This document shows positions 45,400-55,215 of a stretch of DNA of 64,000 bases, one piece after another. The position numbers and the translations under genes were made by a program. The notes below the pieces were generated by a model, which worked only from the letters and a program-made list of their open reading frames with translations, was not told the DNA's origin and ran no database searches. Each line of letters opens with the position of its first letter. The stretch's first letter is position 1. Origin of the DNA: an uncultured Bacteroides sp. (GTDB taxonomy: Bacteria > Bacteroidota > Bacteroidia > Bacteroidales > Bacteroidaceae); contig CALUFR010000113.1 in assembly GCA_944319875.1 (NCBI GenBank), positions 1 through 64,000 on the forward strand, given 5' to 3'.

Positions 45400-47253
45400 A
45401 TGACGGACACTCATGACACTAATCTCCCCGAAAAACCGGCGGAATTAGAAGAAGAAAAGAAAGCGGCAGAGGTTTCTGAAACGGCAACGACGGAAACTCA
45501 GTCAGAAGAGCAAGCCCCGGAAACCGCTCCCGCTGCACAGAAACTCACCAAAGAAGAAATCATCGCACGGCTGAAAGCCATAGCAGCTGACACAGAGAGC
45601 GTCACCAAGGCCGAAATAGACAGCCTGAAGCAATCATTCTACAAACAGCACAATGCCGAGCAAGAAGCCGCCCGCAAAAAGTTTGAGGAAGAAGGAGGGG
45701 TGGCCGAAGATTACGTGCCCACACCCGACCCGCTGGAGGAAGAAATGAAAAACGTCATGTCCGTCATCAAAACCAAACGGAACGAACACGCTGCCGAGGT
45801 GGAAAAACAGAAGGAAATGAACCTGCAGGTAAAACTCTCCATTATCGAAGAGTTGAAAGATCTGCTGGAATCGCCCGAAGACGCCAACAAGAACTACACG
45901 GAATTCAAGCGCCTCCAACAGCAGTGGAATGAAGTGAAGCTCGTGCCACAAGCCAACGTCAACGAACTGTGGAAAAACTACCAGCTCTACGTGGAAAAAT
46001 TCTACGACCTGCTGAAGCTGAACAATGAATTCCGCGAATACGACTTCAAGAAAAATCTCGAGATAAAGACCCACCTCTGCGAGGCCGCTGAAAAGCTGGC
46101 CGAGGAAACAGACGTAGTGTCTGCCTTCCACCAGCTACAGAAGCTTCATCAGGAGTTCCGTGAGACGGGTCCCGTGGCCAAGGAACTGCGCGATGAGATA
46201 TGGGCACGCTTCAAGGCAGCATCGACCGCTGTCAACCGCCGCCATCAGCAGCACTTCGACACCCTGAAAGAGGCCGAACAGCAGAACCTCGACCAAAAAA
46301 CGGTGATTTGCGAGATTATCGAAGGCATCGACTACAACGAGCTGACAAATTTCGCTGCTTGGGATAACAAGACACAGGAAGTCATCGCCTTGCAGAATAA
46401 ATGGAAAACCATCGGCTACGCCCCGCAGAAGATGAACGTAAAGATCTTCGAACGCTTCCGCGCCGCATGCGACACTTTCTTCAACAAAAAGGCTGAATTC
46501 TTCAAAACCCTCAAGGAGAACCTAAACGCCAACTTAGAGAAAAAACGCGCCCTCTGTGAAAAAGCCGAGGCCTTGAAGGACAGCACCGACTGGAAAAGCA
46601 CCGCTGATGAAATGGTGAAACTGCAAAAGGAGTGGAAGACCATTGGCCCTGTAGCCAAGAAGCACTCCGACGCCATCTGGAAACGGTTCATCACAGCCTG
46701 CGATTACTTCTTCGAACAAAAAAATCTGGCGGGCGCTTCACAACGCACCGAAGAACAGAACAATCTGGAAAAGAAACGTGCCATCATTGAAAAGCTGGAA
46801 GCCATCCTCAACGAAGAGACCGATGCCGAAGAAGCCATCGAACAAGTACGCTCACTGATGAAGGAATGGAATGCCGTGGGCTTTGTTCCGTTCAAGGAGA
46901 AGGATAAAATCTACAAACAATACCATGCCTTGGCTGACAAACTGTTCGAACGCTACAACATCAGCCAGTCCAATAAGAAACTGAGCAGCTTCAAAAACTC
47001 CATCAGCAGCATACAGGAAGGTAATCCGCAAGCTCTCTACCGCGAACGCGAGAAATTGGCGCGTACCTATGAGAACATGAAAAGCGAATTGCAGACGTAT
47101 GAAAACAATTTAGGTTTCCTAAATGCGTCGTCGAAGAAAGGCAATAATCTGCTAACGGAGCTGAACCGCAAAGTAGAGAAGCTGAAAGCAGACATCGACC
47201 TGGTGAAGGAGAAAATCAAAGTGATAGACAAGAGCATCCAAGAGGAAAGCTGA
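45400..47253 (+). CDS. DUF349 repeat protein
   Basis: A 617-residue soluble, charged, helical protein. After an acidic low-complexity N-terminus (about 1-50), repeated segments with the DUF349 pattern follow, marked by tryptophans in phrases such as QQWNEVKLVP, RDEIWARFKAA, NKWKTIGYAP, KEWKTIGPVAKKHSDAIWKRF and KEWNAVGFVPFKEKDKIYKQY: about five copies. The C-terminal about 80 residues form a coiled coil. Function is not established for the family. It has its own leader and ends at a strong bidirectional terminator. Confidence 0.85.
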   Translation: MTDTHDTNLPEKPAELEEEKKAAEVSETATTETQSEEQAPETAPAAQKLTKEEIIARLKAIAADTESVTKAEIDSLKQSFYKQHNAEQEAARKKFEEEGGVAEDYVPTPDPLEEEMKNVMSVIKTKRNEHAAEVEKQKEMNLQVKLSIIEELKDLLESPEDANKNYTEFKRLQQQWNEVKLVPQANVNELWKNYQLYVEKFYDLLKLNNEFREYDFKKNLEIKTHLCEAAEKLAEETDVVSAFHQLQKLHQEFRETGPVAKELRDEIWARFKAASTAVNRRHQQHFDTLKEAEQQNLDQKTVICEIIEGIDYNELTNFAAWDNKTQEVIALQNKWKTIGYAPQKMNVKIFERFRAACDTFFNKKAEFFKTLKENLNANLEKKRALCEKAEALKDSTDWKSTADEMVKLQKEWKTIGPVAKKHSDAIWKRFITACDYFFEQKNLAGASQRTEEQNNLEKKRAIIEKLEAILNEETDAEEAIEQVRSLMKEWNAVGFVPFKEKDKIYKQYHALADKLFERYNISQSNKKLSSFKNSISSIQEGNPQALYREREKLARTYENMKSELQTYENNLGFLNASSKKGNNLLTELNRKVEKLKADIDLVKEKIKVIDKSIQEES

Positions 47254-47268
47254 CCCAACACCTCCAAC

Positions 47269-47306
47269 AAAAAAAGGACACCTCAATAACTGAAGTGTCC
47301 TTTTTT
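47269..47306. terminator. Bidirectional terminator between DUF349 gene and tRNA-Gln
   Basis: Stem GGACAC (47276-47281) / GTGTCC (47295-47300), flanked by seven A's on the left and six T's on the right. It therefore ends transcripts from both sides, the plus-strand DUF349 gene and the minus-strand tRNA gene. Confidence 0.85.
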
Positions 47307-47307
47307 G

Positions 47308-47378
47308 TTGGGCTACCTGGATTCGAACCAGGAATGACAGGACCAGAATCTGTAGTGTTACCATTACACCATAGCCCA
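47308..47378 (-). tRNA. tRNA-Gln (anticodon CTG)
   Basis: 71 bases form a full cloverleaf on minus. The acceptor stem TGGGCTA / TAGCCCA includes the weak U1-A72 pair typical of tRNA-Gln. The T-arm has GGTTCGAATCC. The anticodon loop TTCTGGT gives anticodon CTG, with one mismatch (A-C) at the loop-closing pair. CCA is not fully encoded. It has its own promoter and terminator. Confidence 0.9.
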
Positions 47379-47408
47379 ATAAATGTCAACGTTTCCGTTT
47401 TGCGGTTG

Positions 47409-47438
47409 CAAAGATACAAAGTTTTTGGTAAATCAAAA
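47409..47438 (-). promoter_or_regulatory. Promoter of tRNA-Gln
   Basis: Minus-strand TTTTG (47438-47434) and TATCTTTG (47416-47409) are separated by 17 bases, close to the -33/-7 layout, about 30 bases upstream of the tRNA 5' end. Confidence 0.65.
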
Positions 47439-47563
47439 CAATTCCAGTGTTTTTTTTGCGCAAAAAAGGAAAATCTGTCCGCCCACTGCCAATTATATCA
47501 CTAAAAAAAGACAAAAAACGAAAGAGTTTTCTCTTTTTAGGTGCTACATACAAGAAAAGGGCG

Positions 47564-47571
47564 TATATTTG
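47564..47571 (+). promoter_or_regulatory. -7 element of rsfS-ftsH-cdsA
   Basis: TATATTTG, exact TAnnTTTG match, 29 bases before the rsfS ATG. No clear -33 element. Confidence 0.5.
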
Positions 47572-47600
47572 TTGCCCATATTTAATATAATAATGTATAA

Positions 47601-47960
47601 ATGGACGAAACAAAAAAGCTGATTGAACAAATTACTGAAGGTATTCAAGATAAAAAAGGAAAGAAAATTGTCATTGCAGACCTGACACAGATAGACGACA
47701 CCATCTGCAACTATTTCATCATCTGCCAGGGCAACTCGCCCAGCCAGGTGACCGCCATCGTGGAATCCGTCCGCGACTTTGCGCGCAAGGGCGCAAACGC
47801 CAAGCCTTATGCCGTGGACGGACTGCGCAACGCCCAATGGGTAGCCATGGATTACGCAGACGTGCTGGTACATGTGTTCTTGCCCGAAGTGCGCGACTAT
47901 TACAACTTGGAGAACCTTTGGGCCGATGCCAAACTTACCCAAATACCTGATTTAGACTAA
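47601..47960 (+). CDS. rsfS: Ribosome silencing factor
   Basis: A 119-residue RsfS/Iojap protein that binds ribosomal protein L14 and blocks subunit joining in starved cells. Family markers: DLTQIDDTICNYFIICQGNS, then KPYAVDGLRNAQWVAMDYADVLVHVF. Full length for the family. First of a three-gene unit with ftsH (9-base gap) and cdsA (13-base gap). Confidence 0.94.
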   Translation: MDETKKLIEQITEGIQDKKGKKIVIADLTQIDDTICNYFIICQGNSPSQVTAIVESVRDFARKGANAKPYAVDGLRNAQWVAMDYADVLVHVFLPEVRDYYNLENLWADAKLTQIPDLD

Positions 47961-47969
47961 CAGAAACGT

Positions 47970-49997
47970 ATGGACAATAATAATCTCAATAAAAAAAATC
48001 CCGGTAACAACAATAAGGTCAATATGCCCAAGTTCAACCTGAGCTGGCTGTATATGATTCTGACGATAATGCTCATCGGCTTGTGGCTGACTAACCAGAA
48101 CAGTTCCGGCAGCAAAAGCGTTTCTTACGACGAATTCCAAGGATACGTACAGAATGGATACGTCAGTCGCGTAACAGGCTTCGATGACAATTCTGTGGAG
48201 GCCTACATCAAACCGGAGTGCGTAGCAAACGTCTTTGGCAATGACTCCAGCCGCGTGGGACACAATCCGATGGTCATCACCGAAGCGCCCTCACGCGAAA
48301 GCCTGGGTGAGTTCCTCCAAAAAGAGAAGGACGAAAATCATTTTGACGGTGCCATCACCTACAAGAAGAAGGGCAACTACATGAGCCTCATCCTGTGGAA
48401 CGTGGTGCCCATCCTGCTACTGATAGGCTTCTGGGTCTACCTGTCGCGCCGTTGGAGCGGCGGAGGAGGCATGGGCGGCGGTGGAGGCATCTTCAGCGTC
48501 GGCAAGTCAAAGGCTCAATTGTTTGAAAAGGGATCGAACATCAAAGTAACGTTCAAGGACGTGGCCGGCCTGGCTGAAGCCAAGCAGGAAGTGGAAGAAA
48601 TCGTGGAATTCCTCAAGGAACCGCAGAAATACACCGACTTAGGTGGAAAGATTCCTAAGGGCGCCCTGTTAGTAGGCCCTCCGGGAACAGGTAAGACACT
48701 GCTGGCCAAGGCTGTAGCGGGCGAAGCGAACGTGCCGTTCTTCTCACTGGCAGGCTCAGACTTCGTGGAGATGTTCGTCGGCGTAGGCGCCTCGCGTGTA
48801 CGCGACCTCTTCCGCCAGGCTAAAGAAAAGGCTCCCTGCATCGTGTTCATCGACGAGATTGACGCCGTGGGACGCGCCCGTGCAAAAGCGGCCGCCATGG
48901 GCGGAAATGATGAACGAGAGAACACGCTGAATCAGCTGCTGACCGAGATGGACGGTTTCGGCTCAAACAGCGGTATCATCATCTTGGCCGCCACCAACCG
49001 TGTAGACGTATTGGACAAAGCCCTGCTCCGCGCAGGACGCTTTGACCGCCAGATACACGTTGACTTACCGGATCTGAACGAACGCAAGGAGGTATTCGGC
49101 GTGCATCTGCGCCCCATCAAAATAGATGATACAGTGGATGTTGATCTGCTGGCACGTCAGACCCCCGGCTTCTCGGGTGCGGACATCGCCAACGTGTGCA
49201 ACGAAGCTGCCCTGATAGCCGCACGCCATGGCAAAAAATTCGTAGGCAAGCAGGACTTCCTCGATGCCGTAGACCGCATCGTGGGCGGTCTGGAGAAAAA
49301 GACCAAAATAACGACAGAAGAGGAACGCCGCTCCATTGCCATCCACGAAGCAGGACACGCCAGCATCTCCTGGCTGCTGCAATATGCCAACCCACTCATC
49401 AAGGTGACGATTGTGCCGCGCGGACGGGCGTTAGGCGCCGCCTGGTATCTGCCTGAAGAACGGCAAATCACGACCAAAGAGCAGATGCTGGACGAAATGT
49501 GCGCCACGCTGGGTGGACGCGCCGCAGAAGACCTTTTCTTAGGCCGTATCTCCACAGGCGCCATGAACGATCTGGAGCGCGTGACGAAGCAAGCGTATGG
49601 CATGACGGCTTACTTGGGAATGAGCGAAAAGCTGCCCAACTTATGTTATTACAATAATGAGGAATATTCCTTCAACCGTCCCTATAGCGAAAAGACTGCC
49701 GAGGTCATCGATGAAGAAGTGAAGCGTATCGTGAACGAGCAATACGAACGGGCCAAGCAAATTCTGGCCGAACATAAAGAAGGACACAACAAGCTGGCTC
49801 AGCTGCTTATCGAGAAGGAGGTTATCTTCGCTGATGACGTGGAACACATCTTCGGCAAGCGTCCTTGGGCTTCGCGCTCGGAGGAAATCATCACGGCCAA
49901 CCAGACATCCCAAGAACTAAAGGAGGCGGCCAAGGAAAATACGCAACCGGAAGATCAGCCAACTGAAAAGGAAGGAGAACAACCCACGAAAGCATAA
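47970..49997 (+). CDS. ftsH: ATP-dependent zinc metalloprotease FtsH
   Basis: Membrane-anchored AAA+ protease for quality control of membrane proteins. 675 residues. N-terminal helix (about 20-38), periplasmic segment, second helix (about 140-158). AAA domain with Walker A GPPGTGKT at about 237-244, Walker B IVFIDEID, and the pore motif FVEMFVG. Zinc protease motif HEAGH at about 459-463. The C-terminal tail is acidic and low complexity. A glycine-rich linker ([12 protein letters not shown]) follows the second helix. Confidence 0.96.
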   Translation: MDNNNLNKKNPGNNNKVNMPKFNLSWLYMILTIMLIGLWLTNQNSSGSKSVSYDEFQGYVQNGYVSRVTGFDDNSVEAYIKPECVANVFGNDSSRVGHNPMVITEAPSRESLGEFLQKEKDENHFDGAITYKKKGNYMSLILWNVVPILLLIGFWVYLSRRWSGGGGMGGGGGIFSVGKSKAQLFEKGSNIKVTFKDVAGLAEAKQEVEEIVEFLKEPQKYTDLGGKIPKGALLVGPPGTGKTLLAKAVAGEANVPFFSLAGSDFVEMFVGVGASRVRDLFRQAKEKAPCIVFIDEIDAVGRARAKAAAMGGNDERENTLNQLLTEMDGFGSNSGIIILAATNRVDVLDKALLRAGRFDRQIHVDLPDLNERKEVFGVHLRPIKIDDTVDVDLLARQTPGFSGADIANVCNEAALIAARHGKKFVGKQDFLDAVDRIVGGLEKKTKITTEEERRSIAIHEAGHASISWLLQYANPLIKVTIVPRGRALGAAWYLPEERQITTKEQMLDEMCATLGGRAAEDLFLGRISTGAMNDLERVTKQAYGMTAYLGMSEKLPNLCYYNNEEYSFNRPYSEKTAEVIDEEVKRIVNEQYERAKQILAEHKEGHNKLAQLLIEKEVIFADDVEHIFGKRPWASRSEEIITANQTSQELKEAAKENTQPEDQPTEKEGEQPTKA

Positions 49998-50010
49998 AGG
50001 AGAAAAAGAC

Positions 50011-50850
50011 ATGCAAAGCAATCTCGTGAAAAGAACTATTACAGGTGTCCTGTTTGTCGTCGTACTGGTAGGCTGCATTCTCTACAGCCCCTTGTCGTTC
50101 GGACTTCTGTTCACCTTCATAGCCGCCTTGAGCGTGCATGAATTCGGTCACCTGGTCAACGCCGGCGGTGAAGTGAAAATCAACCGTACCATCACCTCAT
50201 TAGGCGGGGCTTACCTCTGCCTGGCTCTGATGGGATTCTGCACGCAGGCCACTGATGCCCGTGTCTTCCTACCCTATCTGGCTTTGCTGCTATACCTGAT
50301 GATTACGGAGCTCTACTTGAAGCACAAGAATCCGCTGGGCAACTGGGCCTTCTCCATGATGAGCCAACTCTACGTAGCCCTGCCTTTCGCCCTACTCAAC
50401 GTGCTGGCCTTCCACAATGATCCGGCCGCAAGCAGCGTGAGCTACAATCCCATTCTGCCACTCTCCATTTTCGTATTCATTTGGCTGAGTGACACAGGAG
50501 CCTATTGCGTCGGTTCGCTAATAGGGAAACACCGCCTTTTCGAACGCGTCTCTCCCAAAAAGTCTTGGGAGGGGAGCATCGGAGGAGCTGTTTTCTCCAT
50601 CGCATCTTCGTTCATCTTTGCCCACTACTATAACTTCCTGTCCATTGGACAATGGGCAGGACTGGCAGCAGTTGTGGTCGTGTTCGGCACATGGGGCGAC
50701 TTGACCGAATCGCTCATGAAACGTCAGCTGGGCATTAAAGATTCAGGCCACATCCTGCCCGGACACGGAGGTTTGCTGGATCGCTTCGACAGCGCACTAA
50801 TGGCTATCCCCGCTGCTGTCTGCTATCTGTTCGCACTAACCCTCTTTTAA
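50011..50850 (+). CDS. cdsA: Phosphatidate cytidylyltransferase
   Basis: Makes CDP-diacylglycerol, the common phospholipid precursor, in the inner membrane. 279 residues with about eight helices. The C-terminal CDP-diglyceride synthase signature is present: KKSWEGSIGG, then DLTESLMKRQLGIKDSGHILPGHGGLLDRFDS. Last gene of rsfS-ftsH-cdsA, ending in a hairpin. Confidence 0.95.
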   Translation: MQSNLVKRTITGVLFVVVLVGCILYSPLSFGLLFTFIAALSVHEFGHLVNAGGEVKINRTITSLGGAYLCLALMGFCTQATDARVFLPYLALLLYLMITELYLKHKNPLGNWAFSMMSQLYVALPFALLNVLAFHNDPAASSVSYNPILPLSIFVFIWLSDTGAYCVGSLIGKHRLFERVSPKKSWEGSIGGAVFSIASSFIFAHYYNFLSIGQWAGLAAVVVVFGTWGDLTESLMKRQLGIKDSGHILPGHGGLLDRFDSALMAIPAAVCYLFALTLF

Positions 50851-50853
50851 AAC

Positions 50854-50893
50854 GAAGCCCCGAACCCGGATATCAGTCCGGATTCAGGGCTTC
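50854..50893. terminator. Hairpin between convergent cdsA and NigD-like gene
   Basis: Arms GAAGCCC (50854-50860) and GGGCTTC (50887-50893), with an inner CCGGA / TCCGG stem. On the minus strand it is followed by TTTT, and on plus by no long T-run, so it mainly ends the minus-strand transcript but may act both ways. Confidence 0.6.
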
Positions 50894-50923
50894 AAGGTTT
50901 ACTACATACAATTCAAAAAGACA

Positions 50924-51700
50924 TTATTTCAATTGCACCTTCGACAGGTCAACATTCTTCTGCAAAGCATTTTTCAAGCTATCTTCACCACTTGCAGCAG
51001 ACGAAGCAAAGTCGAAGACGACCTCTACTTCACCATTCACCGAAGAATTGAGTTTCAACTTAATGCCTTTCGTGGTGTCTGTGATATTCAGGCTATTTAA
51101 GTTATAGGAAACAACTCCCCAATCACCAAAACCTGTCACGTCGTCATAGTCATTATAACGAAGTTCCAGATGAACATAACCATCCTCGCCATACAGTTCG
51201 GCATCATCCTGCGGACGCACAAGACTGATGCGATGCTTCTCCTTGGCCGGCAAATTCTGAAGGAAGACAATGTTCATATAGCCACCGCTGATACTGATAT
51301 CACCTTGATAGATGGTAACAGAGTCATTTCCAAACTCTTCGTCCGTCTCGGGAGTCAGCGTCTCCACTTGCTTGGTCAGCACGTTCTGGATACCCAAAAT
51401 CTTGACCGCATGATCGTAACCCTCATAGTTATCCCACAAAGGATTGAAATAAGTAATAACCCGCTGGCCGTCGACCGGTGTGTACCATCCCATATCGGTA
51501 TTGACAGGCCAAAGCGTGCCCCACACGTCACAATCCAGGTAGAAAGCACCTCCGCCCACACGGACCGTCGCCCACAAGGGAGGGGTAAAATCACCTATTG
51601 AGTAACCTTCGTCATCGTCACACGACTGAAAAACAGGCATCAAAGCCAAACAAAATAACAGGAAAAACCAATGTACTTTTTTCATTTTCATAATCCTCAC
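50924..51700 (-). CDS. NigD-like lipoprotein
   Basis: A 258-residue lipoprotein (lipobox FQSC at about residue 26) followed by an acidic start and a beta-rich body. The WATVRVGGGAFYLDCDVWGTLWPVN region and two-domain pattern match the NigD-like family, found only in Bacteroidetes and of unknown function; the founding member was named from a bacteriocin-type locus in Prevotella. Several methionines at the N-terminus could be the start; all keep the signal peptide. Stands between cdsA (convergent) and lpxB (same strand). Confidence 0.75.
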   Translation of the reverse strand: MRIMKMKKVHWFFLLFCLALMPVFQSCDDDEGYSIGDFTPPLWATVRVGGGAFYLDCDVWGTLWPVNTDMGWYTPVDGQRVITYFNPLWDNYEGYDHAVKILGIQNVLTKQVETLTPETDEEFGNDSVTIYQGDISISGGYMNIVFLQNLPAKEKHRISLVRPQDDAELYGEDGYVHLELRYNDYDDVTGFGDWGVVSYNLNSLNITDTTKGIKLKLNSSVNGEVEVVFDFASSAASGEDSLKNALQKNVDLSKVQLK

Positions 51701-51725
51701 TATCTTCTAATTTCTGACAAGAAAA

Positions 51726-51761
51726 CGGGCATACCGTGCATTTACTGCATCGGCATGCCCG
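51726..51761 (-). terminator. Terminator after surE-lpxB
   Basis: Stem CGGGCAT plus CCG pairs with CGG plus ATGCCCG (one mismatch). On the minus strand it is followed by TTTTCTTG. It lies 35 bases after the lpxB stop. Confidence 0.75.
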
Positions 51762-51795
51762 CTTTTAACATATAATTAAATATGCACAGATTGGT

Positions 51796-52944
51796 TTACA
51801 ATCGGCTCTTTGTCAATAAGGACCGGATAATCCGGGCAGCTTTGGCGGGTGCACCCGGTTCGCCCAAGCGTTTGCTCACATCATCGTAGCCCGCCAACAT
51901 CGCTCCACGCCAGTCTTTGTCAGCCAGAATGCGCTCCAGCTCGCCCCTTATCCGCTCTACCGTCATCGTATCGGCCACCAGCTCGCGCACAACTTCTCGC
52001 CCAGCTATCAGATTGACGAGCGAAATGTACTTTACCTTCAGCACATGACGCTTCAAGAAAGCGATAAGGCGTCCGACGGGCGTGTGGTAGCACACCACTT
52101 GGGGTACTCGGAAGAGAGCCGTCTCGAGCGTTGCCGTGCCCGAAGTGACCAGCGCCGCATCGGCATGACTCAACAGCTCGTAAGTCTGGCCGAAGACAAG
52201 CCTAACCTTCGCATTGCCTATGTAAGTGCGGTAATAATCGGCGTCAATGCCCGGCGCACCTGCCAACACCAGCTGATAGTCGCTGAAAGCAGAAGCCGCC
52301 CGTATCATATCCGGCAGGTTGTCTTTGATTTCCTGTTTACGACTGCCTGCAAGCAAAGCGATGACGGGTTTATCCTGCAAACTGTTGCGTTCAAAGAAAT
52401 CTTGGCGCGTATCTTGATAAGAAGCACAGAAGGCCGACACTTCATCCAATGTGGGATTGCCCACATAATGAATCGGATATCGATGCTTTCCCTCGAAAAA
52501 ATCGATCTCGAAAGGCAGGATAGAGAAAAGCTCATCCACGTCACGCTTGATATTCTTGATGCGATACTCCTTCCATGCCCATATCTTGGGAGCGATATAA
52601 TAATAGACAGGAATACGCGTGTGCGCATGAACATACCGGGCTATGTTAAGGTTGAAGCCCGGATAATCCACCAAAATCAACACATCGGGCCCCCACTCCA
52701 CAATGTCACGCTTGCAGAAAGCCATGTTGGCAAAAATAGTTCGCAAGTGGAGCAGAACGGGAATGAAGCCCATATAAGCCAATTCACGGTAATGCTTTAC
52801 CGGCGCGCACCCTCCTGCGGCGGCCATCAGGTCGCCTCCAAAGAAGCGGAACTCCGCTTGTGGGTCTTCACGACGCAGAGCAGCCATCAGATGCGACGCA
52901 TGAAGGTCACCCGAGGCCTCACCGACAATCAGATAATACCTCAT
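51796..52944 (-). CDS. lpxB: Lipid-A-disaccharide synthase
   Basis: Joins lipid X to UDP-diacylglucosamine in lipid A synthesis at the inner membrane. 382 residues. N-terminal YYLIVGEASGDLHASHLM, then DYPGFNLNIA and YYIAPKIWAWKEYR, all conserved LpxB blocks. I start at MRYYLIVG (52944), 5 bases after surE; a GTG-type start 15 bases earlier would overlap surE and add residues not in the family. Confidence 0.94.
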   Translation of the reverse strand: MRYYLIVGEASGDLHASHLMAALRREDPQAEFRFFGGDLMAAAGGCAPVKHYRELAYMGFIPVLLHLRTIFANMAFCKRDIVEWGPDVLILVDYPGFNLNIARYVHAHTRIPVYYYIAPKIWAWKEYRIKNIKRDVDELFSILPFEIDFFEGKHRYPIHYVGNPTLDEVSAFCASYQDTRQDFFERNSLQDKPVIALLAGSRKQEIKDNLPDMIRAASAFSDYQLVLAGAPGIDADYYRTYIGNAKVRLVFGQTYELLSHADAALVTSGTATLETALFRVPQVVCYHTPVGRLIAFLKRHVLKVKYISLVNLIAGREVVRELVADTMTVERIRGELERILADKDWRGAMLAGYDDVSKRLGEPGAPAKAARIIRSLLTKSRL

Positions 52945-52949
52945 ACGGT

Positions 52950-53714
52950 TTAGAACCAAGTCTTCAGCTCATCCATCATGGCATAGGCCGTGACATCCAC
53001 CGTCGTAGGAGTAATGGCCACATAGCCGTTGGCAAGTGCCCAGTGGTCAGTATCTTCCCGGTCGGCATCTTCATCCACGAATTCACCCGTCAGCCAGTAG
53101 TAATGGCTGTCACCACGATGGGCAAAGTTTTCCCATTCGTTCGTCCACTGGCCTTTTGTCTGACGGCACACTCGGACGCCCTTCAGCTCTTGCGTGTCGG
53201 GGAAGTTCACATTGAGACAGGTCAAAGCGGGCAAGCCTTTCTCAAGCACCATACGGGCAATGTCGCGCACATAGACGCCTGCAGCCGTGAAGTTTGCGTC
53301 GGGGTCATGGCTACACAAGGAGAAGCCGATGGAGGGCACGCCCTTGAGACAGCCCTCGATGACAACGCCCATTGTGCCTGAATAGTGTACGTTCGTAGAC
53401 GAATTATCACCATGATTAATGCCGCCCACCACGAGATCGGGCTTGCGGTCAAGCACCGTGGCAAAAGCCAACTTTACACAATCAGCGGGATTACCCGAAC
53501 ATTTGTACACCGTCAAGCCCACATCCTTACGCACCAGACTGTAGTGGATAGGTTCGTTCGTGGTCAGCGCACAAGCCGTACCCGAGCGGGGCGCATCAGG
53601 AGCCATCACCACAACCTCACCCAAAGGACGAAGAGATTTTATCAACTCACTGATTCCTTTCGCCATGATTCCGTCATCGTTCGACACCAATATCAAAGGT
53701 CTTTGATTTTCCAT
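52950..53714 (-). CDS. surE: 5'/3'-nucleotidase SurE
   Basis: A 254-residue metal-dependent phosphatase of nucleoside monophosphates, linked to stationary-phase survival. N-terminal [14 protein letters not shown] carries the metal-binding aspartates; [12 protein letters not shown] and [25 protein letters not shown] are the remaining signature blocks. It is paired with lpxB, an arrangement common in Bacteroidetes. Confidence 0.94.
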   Translation of the reverse strand: MENQRPLILVSNDDGIMAKGISELIKSLRPLGEVVVMAPDAPRSGTACALTTNEPIHYSLVRKDVGLTVYKCSGNPADCVKLAFATVLDRKPDLVVGGINHGDNSSTNVHYSGTMGVVIEGCLKGVPSIGFSLCSHDPDANFTAAGVYVRDIARMVLEKGLPALTCLNVNFPDTQELKGVRVCRQTKGQWTNEWENFAHRGDSHYYWLTGEFVDEDADREDTDHWALANGYVAITPTTVDVTAYAMMDELKTWF

Positions 53715-53794
53715 ACCTATTTATATTTATATTACAATTATGTTATTTCATTCGGCAAAGCAAAATGCCTCATTTCTCCAAACCAAATCAGAAA

Positions 53795-53802
53795 CAAAGA
53801 TA
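53795..53802 (-). promoter_or_regulatory. -7 element of surE-lpxB
   Basis: Minus-strand TATCTTTG, exact TAnnTTTG match, 81 bases before surE, which implies a leader of about 70 bases. The rest of the gap 53715-53979 is AT-rich; besides this and the plus-strand promoter at 53941 I see nothing in it. Confidence 0.45.
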
Positions 53803-53940
53803 GCACTTTCCACCGAGATATTGCGCAAGCGAAGGCAAAGAAGGAGACATAGTATGAAAAAAAAATTCCAAAAGATAGAAGAAAAATGCCTTTTTTGTTT
53901 TTTAGCGCATTTCTCCTACGATTTATCGACAAAATAGCAT

Positions 53941-53948
53941 TAACTTTG
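53941..53948 (+). promoter_or_regulatory. -7 element of the oxidoreductase cluster
   Basis: TAACTTTG, exact TAnnTTTG match. The first ATG after it is that of the small reading frame at 53980, and the oxidoreductase ATG follows at 54092. Confidence 0.5.
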
Positions 53949-53979
53949 TAGTACAACAAATATAAACGATCCAACAACT

Positions 53980-54102
53980 ATGGGAACAACACCTATAAAA
54001 AATAATTTTGAGTATACGGGACAGATGGCATCTGCTTCCTGTAAATTTCAGTCGACCTATTTTACGAACCTCATCACAAAATGCCATTGCCATGAAAATT
54101 AA
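53980..54102 (+). CDS. Possible 40-residue upstream reading frame
   Basis: ATG at 53980, stop at 54100-54102, overlapping the oxidoreductase start by 11 bases in another frame. It is the first ATG after the -7 element (31 bases away), so ribosomes on that transcript would meet it first. The peptide begins MGTTPIKNNFEYTGQM and ends with CHCHEN. I do not recognise it. It could be a leader peptide that couples translation, the stub of a decayed gene, or chance. Confidence 0.35.
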   Translation: MGTTPIKNNFEYTGQMASASCKFQSTYFTNLITKCHCHEN

Positions 54103-55165
54103 AGTAGCTATCATCGGATTTGGCAGAATGGGGCAAATGTATTGGGAGGAGATGCAGAAAAGCGGGGAATGGGACATTGTATATATATGTGACACCCAAC
54201 CCGCCATGCGTGAAAAGGCACAGAAGCTCGCCCCCCCATCAACACGCATTGTGGAAGACGAAGACATCCCGTTCAACGACCCGCAAATAGAAGCCGTGGG
54301 GCTATTCACTTTGGCAGATTCAAGAAAGAGACAAATCGAGAAAGCCGTCCGGAACCACAAACACATCCTTGCGGAAAAACCGATCGCCGACAGCATGGAA
54401 GGCGAACAAGCGGTAGTCGCCCTTGCTGAACAAGCCGACATTCTCTCCACCGTCAACCTTTATCTGCGTAATGCCTGGTATCACCAAGCCATGAAGCAAT
54501 TTATCCGAGAAGGGGAAATTGGCGAACTGGCCATCATACGCATTTGCCACATGACACCGGGCTTGGTTCCGGGAGAAGGCCATGAATACGAAGGCCCCGC
54601 CTTCCACGATTGCGGCATGCACTACGTAGACATCGCACGCTGGTACGCCGAAAGCTCTTACAAGACGTGGCATGCGCAAGGCGTCCGCATGTGGAGCTAC
54701 AAAGACCCCTGGTGGGTACAATGCCACGGGACGTTTGAGAACGGAGTGGCGTTCGACATTACGCAAGGCTTCGTCTACGGCCAGCTGTCAAAGGACCAAA
54801 CACACAATTCTTATACAGACCTCATCGGCACAAAAGGAATTGTCCGCATGACCCATGACTTCAAGACCGCTACCGTAGATCTGCACGGCATCCATCAGAC
54901 CACCCGCCTGCAAGAACCTTTCGGAGGGAAAAACCTGGATAAGCTGTGTCACTACATGGCCCAATCCATCCGGAGTGGCGTACGTGACGAGCACTTGCCT
55001 CTGTTCCGCGATTCGGCCGAAGCTTCCCGATACGCCTGGATGTTCCTGAAAGACGCCTACCAAAACGACCTTCCCTGCATCGGAGACCTACAAACATTGG
55101 AGGAAATCAAAGAGCGAAGGAAGCACCTGAAAAACGGTTACGGGCTACTAAGGCCTGCTTTGTAA
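54092..55165 (+). CDS. Gfo/Idh/MocA-family oxidoreductase, cytoplasmic
   Basis: A 357-residue NAD(P)-dependent sugar oxidoreductase. Rossmann start IIGFGRMG at about 7-14, the EKPIAD catalytic lysine motif near 97, and HDCGMHYVDIARWY with the family's aspartate/histidine residues near 171. No signal peptide, so cytoplasmic. I prefer the ATG at 54092 over a TTG 84 bases upstream, which would place 28 unrelated residues before the dinucleotide fold. First full gene of a likely operon with a second oxidoreductase, a DUF1080 protein and an isomerase. Confidence 0.88.
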   Translation: MKIKVAIIGFGRMGQMYWEEMQKSGEWDIVYICDTQPAMREKAQKLAPPSTRIVEDEDIPFNDPQIEAVGLFTLADSRKRQIEKAVRNHKHILAEKPIADSMEGEQAVVALAEQADILSTVNLYLRNAWYHQAMKQFIREGEIGELAIIRICHMTPGLVPGEGHEYEGPAFHDCGMHYVDIARWYAESSYKTWHAQGVRMWSYKDPWWVQCHGTFENGVAFDITQGFVYGQLSKDQTHNSYTDLIGTKGIVRMTHDFKTATVDLHGIHQTTRLQEPFGGKNLDKLCHYMAQSIRSGVRDEHLPLFRDSAEASRYAWMFLKDAYQNDLPCIGDLQTLEEIKERRKHLKNGYGLLRPAL

Positions 55166-55215
55166 AACTGACCAAGACTTATTAACCCAATTAATAACTT
55201 AACATCTAAAAAACC

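Noticed and set aside
47386..47622. Small frames between tRNA-Gln and rsfS
   Set aside because: They overlap the tRNA promoter and the rsfS -7 element on both strands and are rich in Lys/Phe from AT-rich DNA.
52045..52953. 302-residue open frame antisense to lpxB
   Set aside because: No family features, and lpxB on the other strand is complete and conserved.
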